Shown: positions 6,867-15,037, numbered from the stretch's first letter. The stretch: DNA of 64,000 nucleotides from Mycobacterium sp. OAS707 (GCF_014873705.1 NZ_JADBDS010000004.1:186001-250000), one strand, 5' to 3'. The notes: a model not told the origin generated them from the sequence alone. Numbers and translations: made by a program.

Positions 6867-7985
6867 CTAGTCAGGCAGCGAGTTGCTGAGCCGCTCCGTT
6901 GCGGCGAGGTAGTCCTCGATGAACTCGCGCACCACTTCGCGGGCGGGCTTGACCTTGTTCATCAGGCCCACGCCCTGCCCGACGAAGTAGGTGGCCAGCG
7001 CCTGCGCGCCCGGATGCCCTTGTGAGGCCAGCGCGTCGACCCGCCGAATGATCGGCTCGCTCAACATCGACTGCAGCGGAAGCGGCAACGGCTTGCGGCC
7101 GCCCTCGTTCGGCTGCCACGCATCCGTCCACTCCGACTTCAGTTGGCGCGCAGGCTTTCCGGTGCGCCCGGCCGATCGGATGGTGTCGCGCGACGTCGCC
7201 TCCAGCATCTTCTGGACGGTGTGCGGCGCCGTCTCGGCCTCCTCCGTCGTGAGCCAGACCGATCCGGTCCATGCGCCGTCGGCGCCCATCGCGACGGTGG
7301 CGGCCATCTGCCTGCCCGTCACGATCCCGCCCGCCGCGAGCACCGGCACCGCGCCCTCGATGGCCTCTATGACTTCGGGGATGAGGACCAGTGTCGTGAT
7401 TTCGCCGCAGTGCCCACCGGCCTCGGTGCCCTGCGCGACGATCAAGTCAACCCCGGCCTGCACCTGCTTGGCGGCGTGCTCCTTGGCGCCGACCAGTGCG
7501 GCGACGGGCACACCCCGCTCCTTGCCCGCGTCGATCATGTAATCCGGCGGCACGCCAAGCGCATTGGCGATCAGCTTGATCGGATGGCTGAATGCGACCT
7601 CCAGCAGGTCCTTGCCGGTGTCACCGGACAGGAACGACGGACCGGTGCGCGGTGACTCCTCGGGCTCGATGTCATGGGCCGCAAGCAATTCCGCGATGAA
7701 TCCGCGGTAGTCGTCGGGGATCCGGGACGCCAGCTCACCGGGCGCGAGCTTCTCGCCCTTGCCCTCGAACTTGGCGGGCACGATGAGGTCGACGCCGTAC
7801 GGCCTGCCGTCCACATGCTCGTCGATCCACGACAGCTCCTTGTCCAGCCAGTCCGGCGTGAACGCCGTCGCACCGAGCACGCCGAACCCGCCTGCGTTGG
7901 TGACCGCAGCCACGACGTCTCTGCAGTGGCTGAACGCGAAGAGCGGGAAATCGATGCCGAACTGTTCACAGATGGCTGGCTTCAT
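6867..7985 (-). CDS. Nitronate monooxygenase (2-nitropropane dioxygenase) family
   Basis: 372-residue FMN-dependent TIM-barrel enzyme. Visible: N-terminal FGIDFPLFAFSHCRDVVAAV, the NAGGFGVLGA strand, IVAQGTEAGGHCGE with the conserved His in the active-site loop, and VLAAGGIVTGRQMAA and MGADGAWTGSVWL for phosphate and FMN binding. The family oxidises nitronates such as propionate 3-nitronate in the cytosol, so detoxification is plausible. It converges on the lipoprotein gene with only five bases between stops. A palindrome at 8009-8023 lies upstream of its start. Confidence 0.85.
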   Translation of the reverse strand: MKPAICEQFGIDFPLFAFSHCRDVVAAVTNAGGFGVLGATAFTPDWLDKELSWIDEHVDGRPYGVDLIVPAKFEGKGEKLAPGELASRIPDDYRGFIAELLAAHDIEPEESPRTGPSFLSGDTGKDLLEVAFSHPIKLIANALGVPPDYMIDAGKERGVPVAALVGAKEHAAKQVQAGVDLIVAQGTEAGGHCGEITTLVLIPEVIEAIEGAVPVLAAGGIVTGRQMAATVAMGADGAWTGSVWLTTEEAETAPHTVQKMLEATSRDTIRSAGRTGKPARQLKSEWTDAWQPNEGGRKPLPLPLQSMLSEPIIRRVDALASQGHPGAQALATYFVGQGVGLMNKVKPAREVVREFIEDYLAATERLSNSLPD

Positions 7986-8008
7986 GCCACCAGTATTACT
8001 AAGTCATA

Positions 8009-8023
8009 CCTGTTGTCGACAGG
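8009..8023. promoter_or_regulatory. Small inverted repeat upstream of nitronate monooxygenase
   Basis: CCTGT (8009-8013) and ACAGG (8019-8023) flank an overlapping 8-base palindrome TGTCGACA (8014-8021). It lies 24-38 bases before the start codon at 7985, near where the -35 region would fall if TAATAC just before the gene is the -10. Possible operator; weak evidence. Confidence 0.3.
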
Positions 8024-8045
8024 CGGTCCGACACGCGCGGGCCAA

Positions 8046-8789
8046 TCAGATCACGCGCAGCTGCCGGACGATCTCCAGAGCCACCGCATCTCCGTCGGAG
8101 TGGACGCCCAGCTCGTCCCAGGTGCCGCGCTGAGTCACCCACCGCACGAACGCTTGCGAGTCGGACTCGACGTGGGCAACCACGTCGCCCCTGCCGACGC
8201 GCAGCGTGCGTGCACACATGCCGCCAAGGCGTATCTCCACCGCCGAGTGCATGCGGTCGAGCAGCTCCGAATTCTGTTGGGGCAGCGCTACTTCGATCCA
8301 GTCGAGCGTCGGCGCCAAGCGCAGCTCGTCGGTCTGGGGCGGATCGCCCTCCAACGGCCCGTCCGGGGCGAACAGATCGAACCGAATGTGGATGTATTCC
8401 TCAAAGGCCAACGCCGTCGGAATGACTGAGGCCGGATAGGTTCCGACATCCCCCAGCGGTACCTCGAAGTCTTGACCCTCCAGCCCGGCGAGGACTTCCA
8501 GCCCCTGCAGGCTCACCGACTCGTAGTCGGCCACCAGCTCCTCGGGAGTCATCGACCGGCGGGACTCGACATACAAGTCCGCGGCGCGCTCGGCGGGCAG
8601 TCCCCCGGGCTCGGGCAATTTCGAGGGGTCGACGGCCAACCAGAAACTGCACGCCATGTGGGACAACAGGTCCTGCACCGACCAGCCCGGACACCCACTG
8701 TTCTTCGTCCAGGCGGAGTCGTCCATCTGCCGACACAGTTCCAGGAGCACCTTCCGGTCTTCCTCAATGGCCTTGATCGCAGAGCTCAT
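8046..8789 (-). CDS. DinB/maleylpyruvate isomerase-like (mycothiol-dependent) protein
   Basis: 247 residues of the mycothiol-dependent maleylpyruvate isomerase N-terminal family (DinB-type four-helix bundle). The N-terminal part shows LLELCRQMDDSAW followed by GCPGWSVQDLLSHMA, the first His of the usual metal triad, and EEYIHIRFDLF with further His. The C-terminal part resembles the SCP2-like domain (LRVGRGDVVAHVES, FVRWVTQRGTWDEL). Members use mycothiol as cofactor or are mycothiol S-transferases; the exact reaction is not known. The ATG at 8789 has GGGAG upstream. Two palindromes at 8809-8845 sit directly over its promoter region, so it should be tightly controlled. Confidence 0.75.
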   Translation of the reverse strand: MSSAIKAIEEDRKVLLELCRQMDDSAWTKNSGCPGWSVQDLLSHMACSFWLAVDPSKLPEPGGLPAERAADLYVESRRSMTPEELVADYESVSLQGLEVLAGLEGQDFEVPLGDVGTYPASVIPTALAFEEYIHIRFDLFAPDGPLEGDPPQTDELRLAPTLDWIEVALPQQNSELLDRMHSAVEIRLGGMCARTLRVGRGDVVAHVESDSQAFVRWVTQRGTWDELGVHSDGDAVALEIVRQLRVI

Positions 8790-8808
8790 GCCGCACTCCC
8801 ATTTGCAG

Positions 8809-8846
8809 ATACATACCGTATGTATGAGCGTACATACGGTATGTAT
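8809..8846. promoter_or_regulatory. Paired palindromic operators (TetR-type pattern)
   Basis: TACATACCGTATGTA (8810-8824) is a perfect palindrome about its central base, extended by A and T at 8809 and 8825. TACATACGGTATGTA (8831-8845) is its exact reverse complement and also palindromic. The centres at 8817 and 8838 are 21 bases apart, two helical turns, so two dimers could bind one face of the DNA. They lie 20-56 bases upstream of the start at 8789. This form is typical for TetR-family repressors, but no regulator gene is adjacent. Confidence 0.75.
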
Positions 8847-8887
8847 GGTGCGCAACGGTCTACTCCGCAAGCCGCTCGGCACAGGAG

Positions 8888-9919
8888 CTAACCGCGCAGC
8901 GGGGCGTGCGCGAACTCACGTAACCCGTCGCGGGGGTCGACGGCCGCCCGGAAACCCAACTGCTCGGCTGCCCGGGTCGGATCGGCGACGATGTGGCGCA
9001 CGTCGCCGCTGCGGTACTGGCCGGTGACGAGCGGCAGCACATCGCCGCGCATCTCGCACAGCTCGGTGGCCATCTCCAGGATCGAGATCGGCTGCCCTGA
9101 GCAGACGTTGTACGCCGAGAAGCCAACGCGATTCGCGTTCATGGCGGCGATGTTGGCTGCGGCGACATCGTCGACGTGGACGAAGTCGCGCATCTGCCCG
9201 CCGTCCTCGAAAACCCTTGGCACGTCACCCGCTTCGAGCTGTGAACGGAAGATGGCCGCGACGCCGGAATAGGGTGTGTCACGCGGCATTCCCGGGCCGT
9301 AGACATTGTGGTAGCGCAGGGCGGCAACCGAACCGCCGGTCGACTCTGCCCATGCCAGCGCGTAGTGCTCTTGCGCGGTCTTGCTCGCCGCGTACAAGCT
9401 GCGCGGCCGAAGAGGAGCGTCCTCGTCGACCAGTCGCCACTGCACGGGCTCTGCGCAAGTCGGGCAACGGTGTTCGAAGATTCCTGCGTCGAGGTCGGCC
9501 CGTGCGCGTGGCAGCGGGTCGACGAGCCCGTGCTCCCCGCACTCGTACCTGCCTTGCCCGTACACCACCATCGACGAGGCCAACACCAACCGTTGACAGC
9601 CCGCGGCGAACATCTCGGCGAGCAGCACCGCGGTGGCGAAGTCGTTGTGGCTGCCATAGGCGGGCGCATCGGCAGCGTCCACCCCGGCGCCGACGACCGC
9701 CGCCTGATGACAGACGAGATCGACCCCCTTGAGAAGCGGGGCCAGTGCCGCGGCGTCGCGTACATCGACCCGTTGAACATCAAGCGGCAGTTCGGCATTG
9801 GCGCCATGCGCCGCCGCGAGCATCGCATCTACCGCCACCACGTCGTGGCCCGCGACGCTCAGCGCCGCGGCAACCCGAGTCCCGATGAAGCCGGCCGCGC
9901 CGGTGAGCAGCACCCTCAC
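8888..9919 (-). CDS. galE3: NAD-dependent sugar epimerase/dehydratase with Cys insert
   Basis: 343-residue extended SDR, counterpart of Rv0536. NAD-binding GAAGFIG (about 7-13), YxxxK active site in LYAASKTAQEHYALAW, and sugar-binding YHNVYGPGMPRD. Unlike ordinary GalE it has an insert between the mid-domain strand and the active site with Cys residues in YECGEHG and HRCPTCAEP, a possible zinc knuckle. The GTG start at 9919 overlaps the mtnP stop (GTGA), so the genes are coupled. The name epimerase is by family; the true substrate is unproven. Confidence 0.85.
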   Translation of the reverse strand: MRVLLTGAAGFIGTRVAAALSVAGHDVVAVDAMLAAAHGANAELPLDVQRVDVRDAAALAPLLKGVDLVCHQAAVVGAGVDAADAPAYGSHNDFATAVLLAEMFAAGCQRLVLASSMVVYGQGRYECGEHGLVDPLPRARADLDAGIFEHRCPTCAEPVQWRLVDEDAPLRPRSLYAASKTAQEHYALAWAESTGGSVAALRYHNVYGPGMPRDTPYSGVAAIFRSQLEAGDVPRVFEDGGQMRDFVHVDDVAAANIAAMNANRVGFSAYNVCSGQPISILEMATELCEMRGDVLPLVTGQYRSGDVRHIVADPTRAAEQLGFRAAVDPRDGLREFAHAPLRG

Positions 9920-10692
9920 GGCAGATCGAAGGGCAGCTCGACGCCGTCGTGCGGCAGGCAGTGGGTACACGTGCGTTCGGTGTCGACGTTGTCGATCGCT
10001 TCGTGCACCAGCTTCTTGAACGGCACCAGGTTGCGTTCGAATTCGGCGAACACGTCCACGGCCCGCACACCCGCGCCAGTTTCGATGCCAGCGTCGAGAT
10101 CGGTGACCAAAGCGATGGCGGCGTAACATATTTCGAGTTCACGGGCGAGCACCGCCTCCGGATAGCCGGTCATGTTCACCAACGTGAAGCCCTGCCGTGC
10201 GAACCACTGGCTCTCGGCGCGGGTGGAGAACCTGGGGCCTTGAACCACCACCATGGTGCCGCCGTCGACGACACCGGGTAGCTCCGCGGCCGCCGCGCGC
10301 AGCGTCGGGCAGTACGGATCGGCGAAGCCGACGTGGATGCCGCCGGAGTCGAAGTACGTGTCGTCGCGTCCTGTTGTGCGGTCCACCAACTGATCGGGCA
10401 CGACCATCGCGCCTGGACCCAGGTCCGGCGTGAGACTGCCGACCGCGCAGGGCCCGAAGATGCGCCGCACCCCCAGCGCTCGCAGCGCCCACATGTTCGC
10501 GCGATAAGGCACTGTGTGCGGCGAGAACTCGTGCTTGACGCCGTGGCGGGGCAGGAACGCGACCTCGTGATCGCCGACCGTGCCGACCGTGATCGGCGCG
10601 CTCGGTGCGCCGTAGGGAGTGTCCAGGCTTATGGTGCGGGCGTCGGCTCCGAAGAATGTGTAGAAACCGCTGCCGCCGATGACGCCGAGCAA
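9916..10692 (-). CDS. mtnP: 5'-methylthioadenosine phosphorylase
   Basis: 258 residues, counterpart of Rv0535. Nucleoside phosphorylase signatures: IGGSGFY phosphate loop at the N-terminus, LPRHGVKHEFSPHTVPYRAN, MVVVQGPRFSTRAES and NMTGYPEAVLARE. It splits methylthioadenosine, the by-product of polyamine and other SAM-using reactions, into adenine and methylthioribose-1-phosphate. The start is a TTG at 10692: an in-frame TAG lies three codons upstream, so nothing further upstream is possible. Coupled to the epimerase gene by a GTGA overlap. Confidence 0.9.
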   Translation of the reverse strand: MLGVIGGSGFYTFFGADARTISLDTPYGAPSAPITVGTVGDHEVAFLPRHGVKHEFSPHTVPYRANMWALRALGVRRIFGPCAVGSLTPDLGPGAMVVPDQLVDRTTGRDDTYFDSGGIHVGFADPYCPTLRAAAAELPGVVDGGTMVVVQGPRFSTRAESQWFARQGFTLVNMTGYPEAVLARELEICYAAIALVTDLDAGIETGAGVRAVDVFAEFERNLVPFKKLVHEAIDNVDTERTCTHCLPHDGVELPFDLP

Positions 10693-10698
10693 GTCGCG

Positions 10699-10917
10699 CT
10701 ACTCGTCCTCGGCCTCGTCGGCGGAGGGCTGCGAAGCGCGCCGGGAAGCGTCGCGGATCTCGAACATGTCGGTGGCGAAACCACCGATGGCGTTCGCGAC
10801 GTCCTTCACGGCGGTGGTGATGATCGACGCCACCTCACCCACGGTTGATGCGCCTGACTCGACGATTTCCTGCATGGCGTCCTTGCGGATCTCTGTCTTG
10901 CTGAGTCGGTCGTCCAT
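10699..10917 (-). CDS. Small acidic conserved protein
   Basis: 72 residues, start at 10917. Charged N-terminus (MDDRLSKTEIRKDA), a central amphipathic or weakly hydrophobic stretch (TVGEVASIITTAVKDVANAIGG) and an acidic tail (SADEAEDE). No signal or clear membrane helix. It precedes mtnP by six bases and so is probably in the same transcript. Function unknown; I do not recognise the family. Confidence 0.6.
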   Translation of the reverse strand: MDDRLSKTEIRKDAMQEIVESGASTVGEVASIITTAVKDVANAIGGFATDMFEIRDASRRASQPSADEAEDE

Positions 10918-10955
10918 GCGCTCAGTCTGCCACGCCATGCGCCCGTGCAAGACTG

Positions 10956-11831
10956 GTGATCGTGGCCAGCTTCGCGCAGTGGGTCGAGGGCGCCCGCCCA
11001 CGGACGCTGCCCAACGCAATCGCGCCGGTGATCGCAGGCACCGGCGGCGCCGCGTGGCTGCACGCCGCGTGCTGGTGGAAGGCGCTGTTGGCGTTGCTGG
11101 TGGCGGTCGCGATGATCGTCGGCGTCAACTACGCCAACGACTACTCCGACGGGATCCGCGGGACCGATGACGTTCGGGCCGGGCCGTTGCGGCTGGTCGG
11201 CTCGAGGCTGGCGGCGCCGCGCAGCGTGTTGACGGCCGCCGTGGTGAGCCTCGCCGTGGCAGCGGTGGCCGGCGTGGTGCTGGCCTGGTTCAGCGCGCCG
11301 TGGCTGATCGCGGTCGGCGCGGCGTGTATCGCCGGGGCATGGTTGTACACCGGCGGCAAGAAGCCGTACGGGTACCTCGGACTCGGCGAGGTCGCTGTGT
11401 TCGTGTTCTTCGGTCTGGTCGCTGTGCTGGGTACGCAGTACACCCAGGCGCTGCGCGTCGACTGGGTCGGGTTGGCGCTGGCCGTGGCGATGGGTTCGTT
11501 GTCGTCGGCTGTGCTGGTCGCCAACAATCTGCGCGACATCCCCACCGACAAAGAGTCAGGGAAGATCACGCTGGCGGTGCGACTGGGTGACGCCCGCACC
11601 CGGGTGCTGTATCAGAGCTTGCTTCTGATCGCGTTGGCGCTGACGTTGGCGCTGATGCTCGCGACACCGTGGTGTGCGGCGGGGCTGATAGCGGCGCCGC
11701 TTGCCTTTCGTGCATGGGGTCCGATCCGAAAAGGCCTGGGCGGCAAGGACCTTATCCCCGTGTTGCGCGACACCGGCCTGACGATGCTCGTGTGGGCCGT
11801 CGCAGTAGCGGTGGCGTTGACGTTTGGCTAG
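10956..11831 (+). CDS. menA: 1,4-dihydroxy-2-naphthoate polyprenyltransferase
   Basis: 291-residue UbiA-superfamily membrane enzyme with eight or nine helices, counterpart of Rv0534c. The two aspartate motifs are present: NDYSDGIRG and LRDIPTDKESGK, which hold Mg-pyrophosphate. It joins the polyprenyl chain to dihydroxynaphthoate, giving demethylmenaquinone, the precursor of the main mycobacterial respiratory quinone. The GTG at 10956 (or 10962) faces the small acidic protein gene across 38 bases. Its stop overlaps that of the converging ClpN gene in a shared CTAG. Confidence 0.92.
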   Translation: MIVASFAQWVEGARPRTLPNAIAPVIAGTGGAAWLHAACWWKALLALLVAVAMIVGVNYANDYSDGIRGTDDVRAGPLRLVGSRLAAPRSVLTAAVVSLAVAAVAGVVLAWFSAPWLIAVGAACIAGAWLYTGGKKPYGYLGLGEVAVFVFFGLVAVLGTQYTQALRVDWVGLALAVAMGSLSSAVLVANNLRDIPTDKESGKITLAVRLGDARTRVLYQSLLLIALALTLALMLATPWCAAGLIAAPLAFRAWGPIRKGLGGKDLIPVLRDTGLTMLVWAVAVAVALTFG

Positions 11832-12394
11832 GCGGCCTCGTCGAGCAGCCCGATGACCGCTGTGCGCAACCGTGCGGGATCAACGTGCTCGCTGATCAAG
11901 CCGAGTGTGAACTTGTCACCGCCGCGAAGAACCCCCAGCACGATGTGCTCACAGTTGATCCCATTGTCCTTGTGCGCCAGTGCTTCTCGTAGCGCAAGCT
12001 CCAGGACCTTCTTGGCGGATCTGGTGAACGGCAAGTGGCCGCGGCGGCGTGGACGGCGACCGGACTTTCGCAGCGAATCGTCATAGGTGCCCCGGCCGAA
12101 CGTCCGGTCCACGGCGTCACGCACCGCATGCAAATCGATTCCGATCGAGCGCAAAGCGTCGGCGTCTGCTTCGAAGGACTCATCGTCTGACCGATCTGCG
12201 GAGGCGAGTCGGTCGCGCACGACGTCCGGCCGCAAACCGAAGTCTGACAGCACAGCGGACAGATCGCGCCCTGCGCTTTGCAGAACGCCGACCAACACGT
12301 GCTCCGGCCGGATCTCCTGCGCGCCCAGTTCGCGGGCCTCTTCCTGAGCGAGCACGACGGAGACCCGTGCACTGCGGCTGAATCGCTCGAACAT
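11828..12394 (-). CDS. ClpC N-terminal-domain protein without ATPase domain
   Basis: 188 residues. Two ClpN-type repeats: the first (about 1-75: FERFSRSARVSVVLAQEEA, GAQEIRPEHVLVGVL) and the second (about 120-188: FTRSAKKVLELALREA, NGINCEHIVLGVLRG). These are the signature helices of the substrate/adaptor-binding domain of ClpC, but the two AAA+ modules are absent, as in mycobacterial ClpC2. It probably binds ClpC clients, phospho-arginine-like degrons or ClpC-targeting antibiotics without unfolding them. Excellent GAAGGAG ribosome site; two bases after the upstream HTH gene stop. Confidence 0.85.
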   Translation of the reverse strand: MFERFSRSARVSVVLAQEEARELGAQEIRPEHVLVGVLQSAGRDLSAVLSDFGLRPDVVRDRLASADRSDDESFEADADALRSIGIDLHAVRDAVDRTFGRGTYDDSLRKSGRRPRRRGHLPFTRSAKKVLELALREALAHKDNGINCEHIVLGVLRGGDKFTLGLISEHVDPARLRTAVIGLLDEAA

Positions 12395-12396
12395 CG

Positions 12397-12597
12397 TCAA
12401 CTCCTTCGGTTGTACTTCTGGTGCACGGCCTGCCGGCTCACCCCGAGCGCCTCGGCGATCGCCTGCCAACTCCAGCCCTGATCACGGGCGTTCGCGACAT
12501 GAATGGCCTCGAGCCGCTCCTGCAGCTGACGCAGGGCCCTGACCGAATGCAGTCCCACAGCCGGATCGGCACTGGTCAACGCCTCGGTGTCAGTCAT
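12397..12597 (-). CDS. Small helix-turn-helix regulator
   Basis: 66 residues. Helix-turn-helix in the C-terminal half: ARDQGWSWQAIAEALGVSRQAVHQKY. The preceding helix (SVRALRQLQERLEAIHVAN) probably dimerises. It is the first gene of a two-gene unit with the ClpN protein. Its promoter overlaps an inverted repeat (12600-12615), so it is probably an autorepressor of the pair. The likely leaderless start (ATG 12597) fits the promoter at 12604-12632. Confidence 0.8.
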   Translation of the reverse strand: MTDTEALTSADPAVGLHSVRALRQLQERLEAIHVANARDQGWSWQAIAEALGVSRQAVHQKYNRRS

Positions 12598-12599
12598 GT

Positions 12600-12632
12600 G
12601 TCAACTTTACTTGACGTCATTCGATCATGACA
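12600..12632 (-). promoter_or_regulatory. Promoter with overlapping inverted-repeat operator for HTH/ClpN genes
   Basis: On the minus strand, TTGTCA (12632-12627) and TAAAGT (12609-12604) form a -35/-10 pair with a 17-base spacer, and transcription would start at or beside the ATG at 12597. The inverted repeat GTCAAGTAAAGTTGAC (12615-12600; arms GTCAA and TTGAC) covers the -10, and TGACGTCA (12612-12619) overlaps its upstream arm. This is the geometry of a repressor site. Confidence 0.6.
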
Positions 12633-12700
12633 ACCGTGTGTGTATACCGTGGCCGGGGGGGTACTCAACGCACTTCGTCTCGATCCTTCGAAAGGCATCC

Positions 12701-13693
12701 ATGACCGCAGCACGCGCGCAGTCCGACGTCGCCGAGACCCAGCGCGTTGTCGGCGCGATCGCCGAGGCGTTCTCGGCGAAGGTGGTCGGGCAAGAGAACT
12801 TGCGCGAATCGCTGCTCATCGGACTGCTCGCCGGCGGGCACATTCTCATCGAGAGCGTTCCGGGGCTGGCCAAGACAACCGCAGCCCGAGTGATCGCCGA
12901 AGCCGTCCACGGCGGGTTTCAACGCATCCAATGCACACCGGACCTGCTCCCCAGCGACATCATCGGCACTCAGGTCTACGAAGCACAGACCCACTCATTC
13001 GTCACCCAATTGGGTCCGGTGCACAGCAACATCGTGCTGCTCGACGAGATCAACCGCTCCAGCGCCAAGACGCAGAGCGCGATGCTCGAAGCGATGGAGG
13101 AGCGTCAGACCACGATTGCCGGCAAGGTGTACCCGATTCCGGAGCCCTTCTTGGTGATCGCGACCCAGAACCCCGTCGACCAGGAAGGCACCTATCCACT
13201 TTCCGAGGCGCAAACCGACCGATTCATGCTCAAAGATGTGCTGCGCTATCCCTCTTCAGAGCAAGAGGTCGAGGTGATGGCGCGGTTGGACGCCGGGGTA
13301 TACGACAAGGACCGCGGTACCCGGCCCGTTGCCAGCCTCGATGACATTCGCCGCCTGCAACAGGTCGTCCGCAATGTCCACATGGACCGGGCGTTGATGC
13401 TCTACGCCAGCCGCCTTGTCAACGTCACGCGCACTCCCGACCAGTACTTGCCGAGAAACCTTGGCCGCGTTATCGAATACGGTGCAAGTCCGCGCGCCAC
13501 CATCGCCTTCTGTCAGGCGGCACGTGCGCTCGCGGTGCTCTCGGGACGCGCCCACGTCATCCCCGACGACATCGCCAAACTTGCCCATCGGGTGCTGAGG
13601 CACCGGCTGATTCTCGGCTTCGAGGCGGCGAGCGCGAACATCACGCCGGAAGTGGTCATCGACGCCGTGCTGCAAGCGGTGCGGGTGCCGTAG
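12701..13693 (+). CDS. MoxR-family AAA+ ATPase
   Basis: 330 residues. Walker A ESVPGLAKTTA (about 51-61), Walker B IVLLDEINRS (111-120), sensor 1 region VIATQNPVDQEGTYPL and the C-terminal lid. The family usually has G at the first Walker A position where Ser is found here. MoxR ATPases work as chaperone-like machines with VWA-domain partners in maturing protein complexes. First gene of a six-gene operon. The ATG at 12701 has AAAGG upstream; an earlier in-frame start would lie over the divergent promoter region. Confidence 0.9.
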   Translation: MTAARAQSDVAETQRVVGAIAEAFSAKVVGQENLRESLLIGLLAGGHILIESVPGLAKTTAARVIAEAVHGGFQRIQCTPDLLPSDIIGTQVYEAQTHSFVTQLGPVHSNIVLLDEINRSSAKTQSAMLEAMEERQTTIAGKVYPIPEPFLVIATQNPVDQEGTYPLSEAQTDRFMLKDVLRYPSSEQEVEVMARLDAGVYDKDRGTRPVASLDDIRRLQQVVRNVHMDRALMLYASRLVNVTRTPDQYLPRNLGRVIEYGASPRATIAFCQAARALAVLSGRAHVIPDDIAKLAHRVLRHRLILGFEAASANITPEVVIDAVLQAVRVP

Positions 13694-13701
13694 AGGTCGC
13701 G

Positions 13702-14574
13702 GTGGGCAAGCATCTCCACAGAGCCAAGGCACATTTCGGCACGGACACCCGCGGCATGCTGGAAGGCGGCCGCTATGCCCTGCTGCACACCCGCAGCATG
13801 GAATTCGACGAGCTGCGACCCTACGTACCGGGCGACGACGTCCGTGACATCGATTGGAAGGCGTCAGCCCGGTCGGGCACCGTCTTGATCAAGCGCTTCG
13901 TCTCCGAGAAGCACCACAAGATCCTCCTTGTCGCCGACACCGGTCGCAACATGTCGGCGCTGACCCCCAGCGCCGAGACCAAACGCGATGTCGCCACGAA
14001 CATTCTGGGTGCGATCGGATTGATCACCATCGGACGCGCCGACCAGATCGGCCTGGTGTACGGAGACGCTCGCGGCTGCATCAACATTCCCGCGCGCCGC
14101 GGCGAGACTCACATCGAGAGCATGCTGCACCGGTTTGCGACCCACACCCGCGAACAGCAGGGGCCCAGCGACATCAGTTGCCAACTCGATTACGTGGCAA
14201 CGCATTATCGTCATCCGCTGCTGGTGGTCGTCGTCTCTGACGAGCCCGAGGTTTCCGACCGTCTCGAGGACACCGTCACCCGACTGCGGGCCCGGCACGA
14301 TGTGCTGTGGGCGATGGTCGCCGACATGCCCGCGGTCGCAGGAGCCGACGACGAGCGGGGTGGCTATGACGTGGCGACGGGGCAGTTCGTGATGAGCGGG
14401 GCTGCGCTGGGTCCACGCATCGTCGCCGCGTATCGGCGCGCCGAGAGCGAAAGAGTCAGCCGGCTAGCGGAATTCATGACCGCGCACGCGATTCCGCACA
14501 CCACCATCACCGGCAGCGCGGAAATCCGAAACCGACTGGTCGAGCTGACGCAGGTGTTCGCCCGTGCCGGATGA
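13702..14574 (+). CDS. DUF58 protein (soluble form)
   Basis: 290 residues. The DUF58 core is clear: FDELRPYVPGDDVRDIDWK (about 35-53), followed by a VWA-like fold beginning ILLVADTGRNMS (74-85), where the metal-site motif DxSxS is degenerate (DTGRNMS). Family members commonly carry two N-terminal membrane helices and about 400 residues; this one lacks them and is cytosolic. It is the usual partner of MoxR ATPases. GTG start, eight bases after the moxR stop; it overlaps the next gene by 11 bases. Confidence 0.85.
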   Translation: MGKHLHRAKAHFGTDTRGMLEGGRYALLHTRSMEFDELRPYVPGDDVRDIDWKASARSGTVLIKRFVSEKHHKILLVADTGRNMSALTPSAETKRDVATNILGAIGLITIGRADQIGLVYGDARGCINIPARRGETHIESMLHRFATHTREQQGPSDISCQLDYVATHYRHPLLVVVVSDEPEVSDRLEDTVTRLRARHDVLWAMVADMPAVAGADDERGGYDVATGQFVMSGAALGPRIVAAYRRAESERVSRLAEFMTAHAIPHTTITGSAEIRNRLVELTQVFARAG

Positions 14575-15037
14575 TCTGCTCCGGTTCGTCAGTGGTACTC
14601 CGCCATACTCGCAGTGGTGGCTGTGGTTGGCGCTGGCACTCATATTGCTCGTGATCGCCTGGTATGCAGGCGTATTCGTCTGGACATTGCCGTCGCGACA
14701 ATTGCGCCGTCTGCCGGTGATCCGATCCTTGCACGGCTTTGTGTTACGCAGGCGGTTCACCCGCAGCATCGGTGCGGCTGTCGCCGGGCATCGCTCCGGG
14801 AGCCTGACCGCCGCGGCCGCCGGCACCCGGATCAGCCAGACGTTGCGAAGTTTCCTGCACCAGGCCACGGGCACACCGGTCCAGTACATGCACGTCGAGG
14901 CGATCATGGCCAGTGAGCTGGCTGCCGCCGGGCCGGTGTTCGCGGCACTCAACGATGTCCAATTCAATTCCGACTCACACGAAGACATGGCCGACCTCGC
15001 GAACAAGGCCGAGGAGTTGATTCGGACATGGAGCTGA
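14564..15037 (+). CDS. Membrane protein of MoxR operon
   Basis: 157 residues with one strong membrane helix (about 18-42, WWLWLALALILLVIAWYAGVFVW) and a cytosolic C-terminal part with basic then helical segments. It sits where a DUF4381-like gene is found in other MoxR operons, between DUF58 and the first VWA gene, but I cannot confirm that family. Starts at GTG 14564 inside the DUF58 gene and overlaps the following gene by 10 bases. Probably a subunit of a membrane complex with its neighbours. Confidence 0.75.
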   Translation: MPDDLLRFVSGTPPYSQWWLWLALALILLVIAWYAGVFVWTLPSRQLRRLPVIRSLHGFVLRRRFTRSIGAAVAGHRSGSLTAAAAGTRISQTLRSFLHQATGTPVQYMHVEAIMASELAAAGPVFAALNDVQFNSDSHEDMADLANKAEELIRTWS

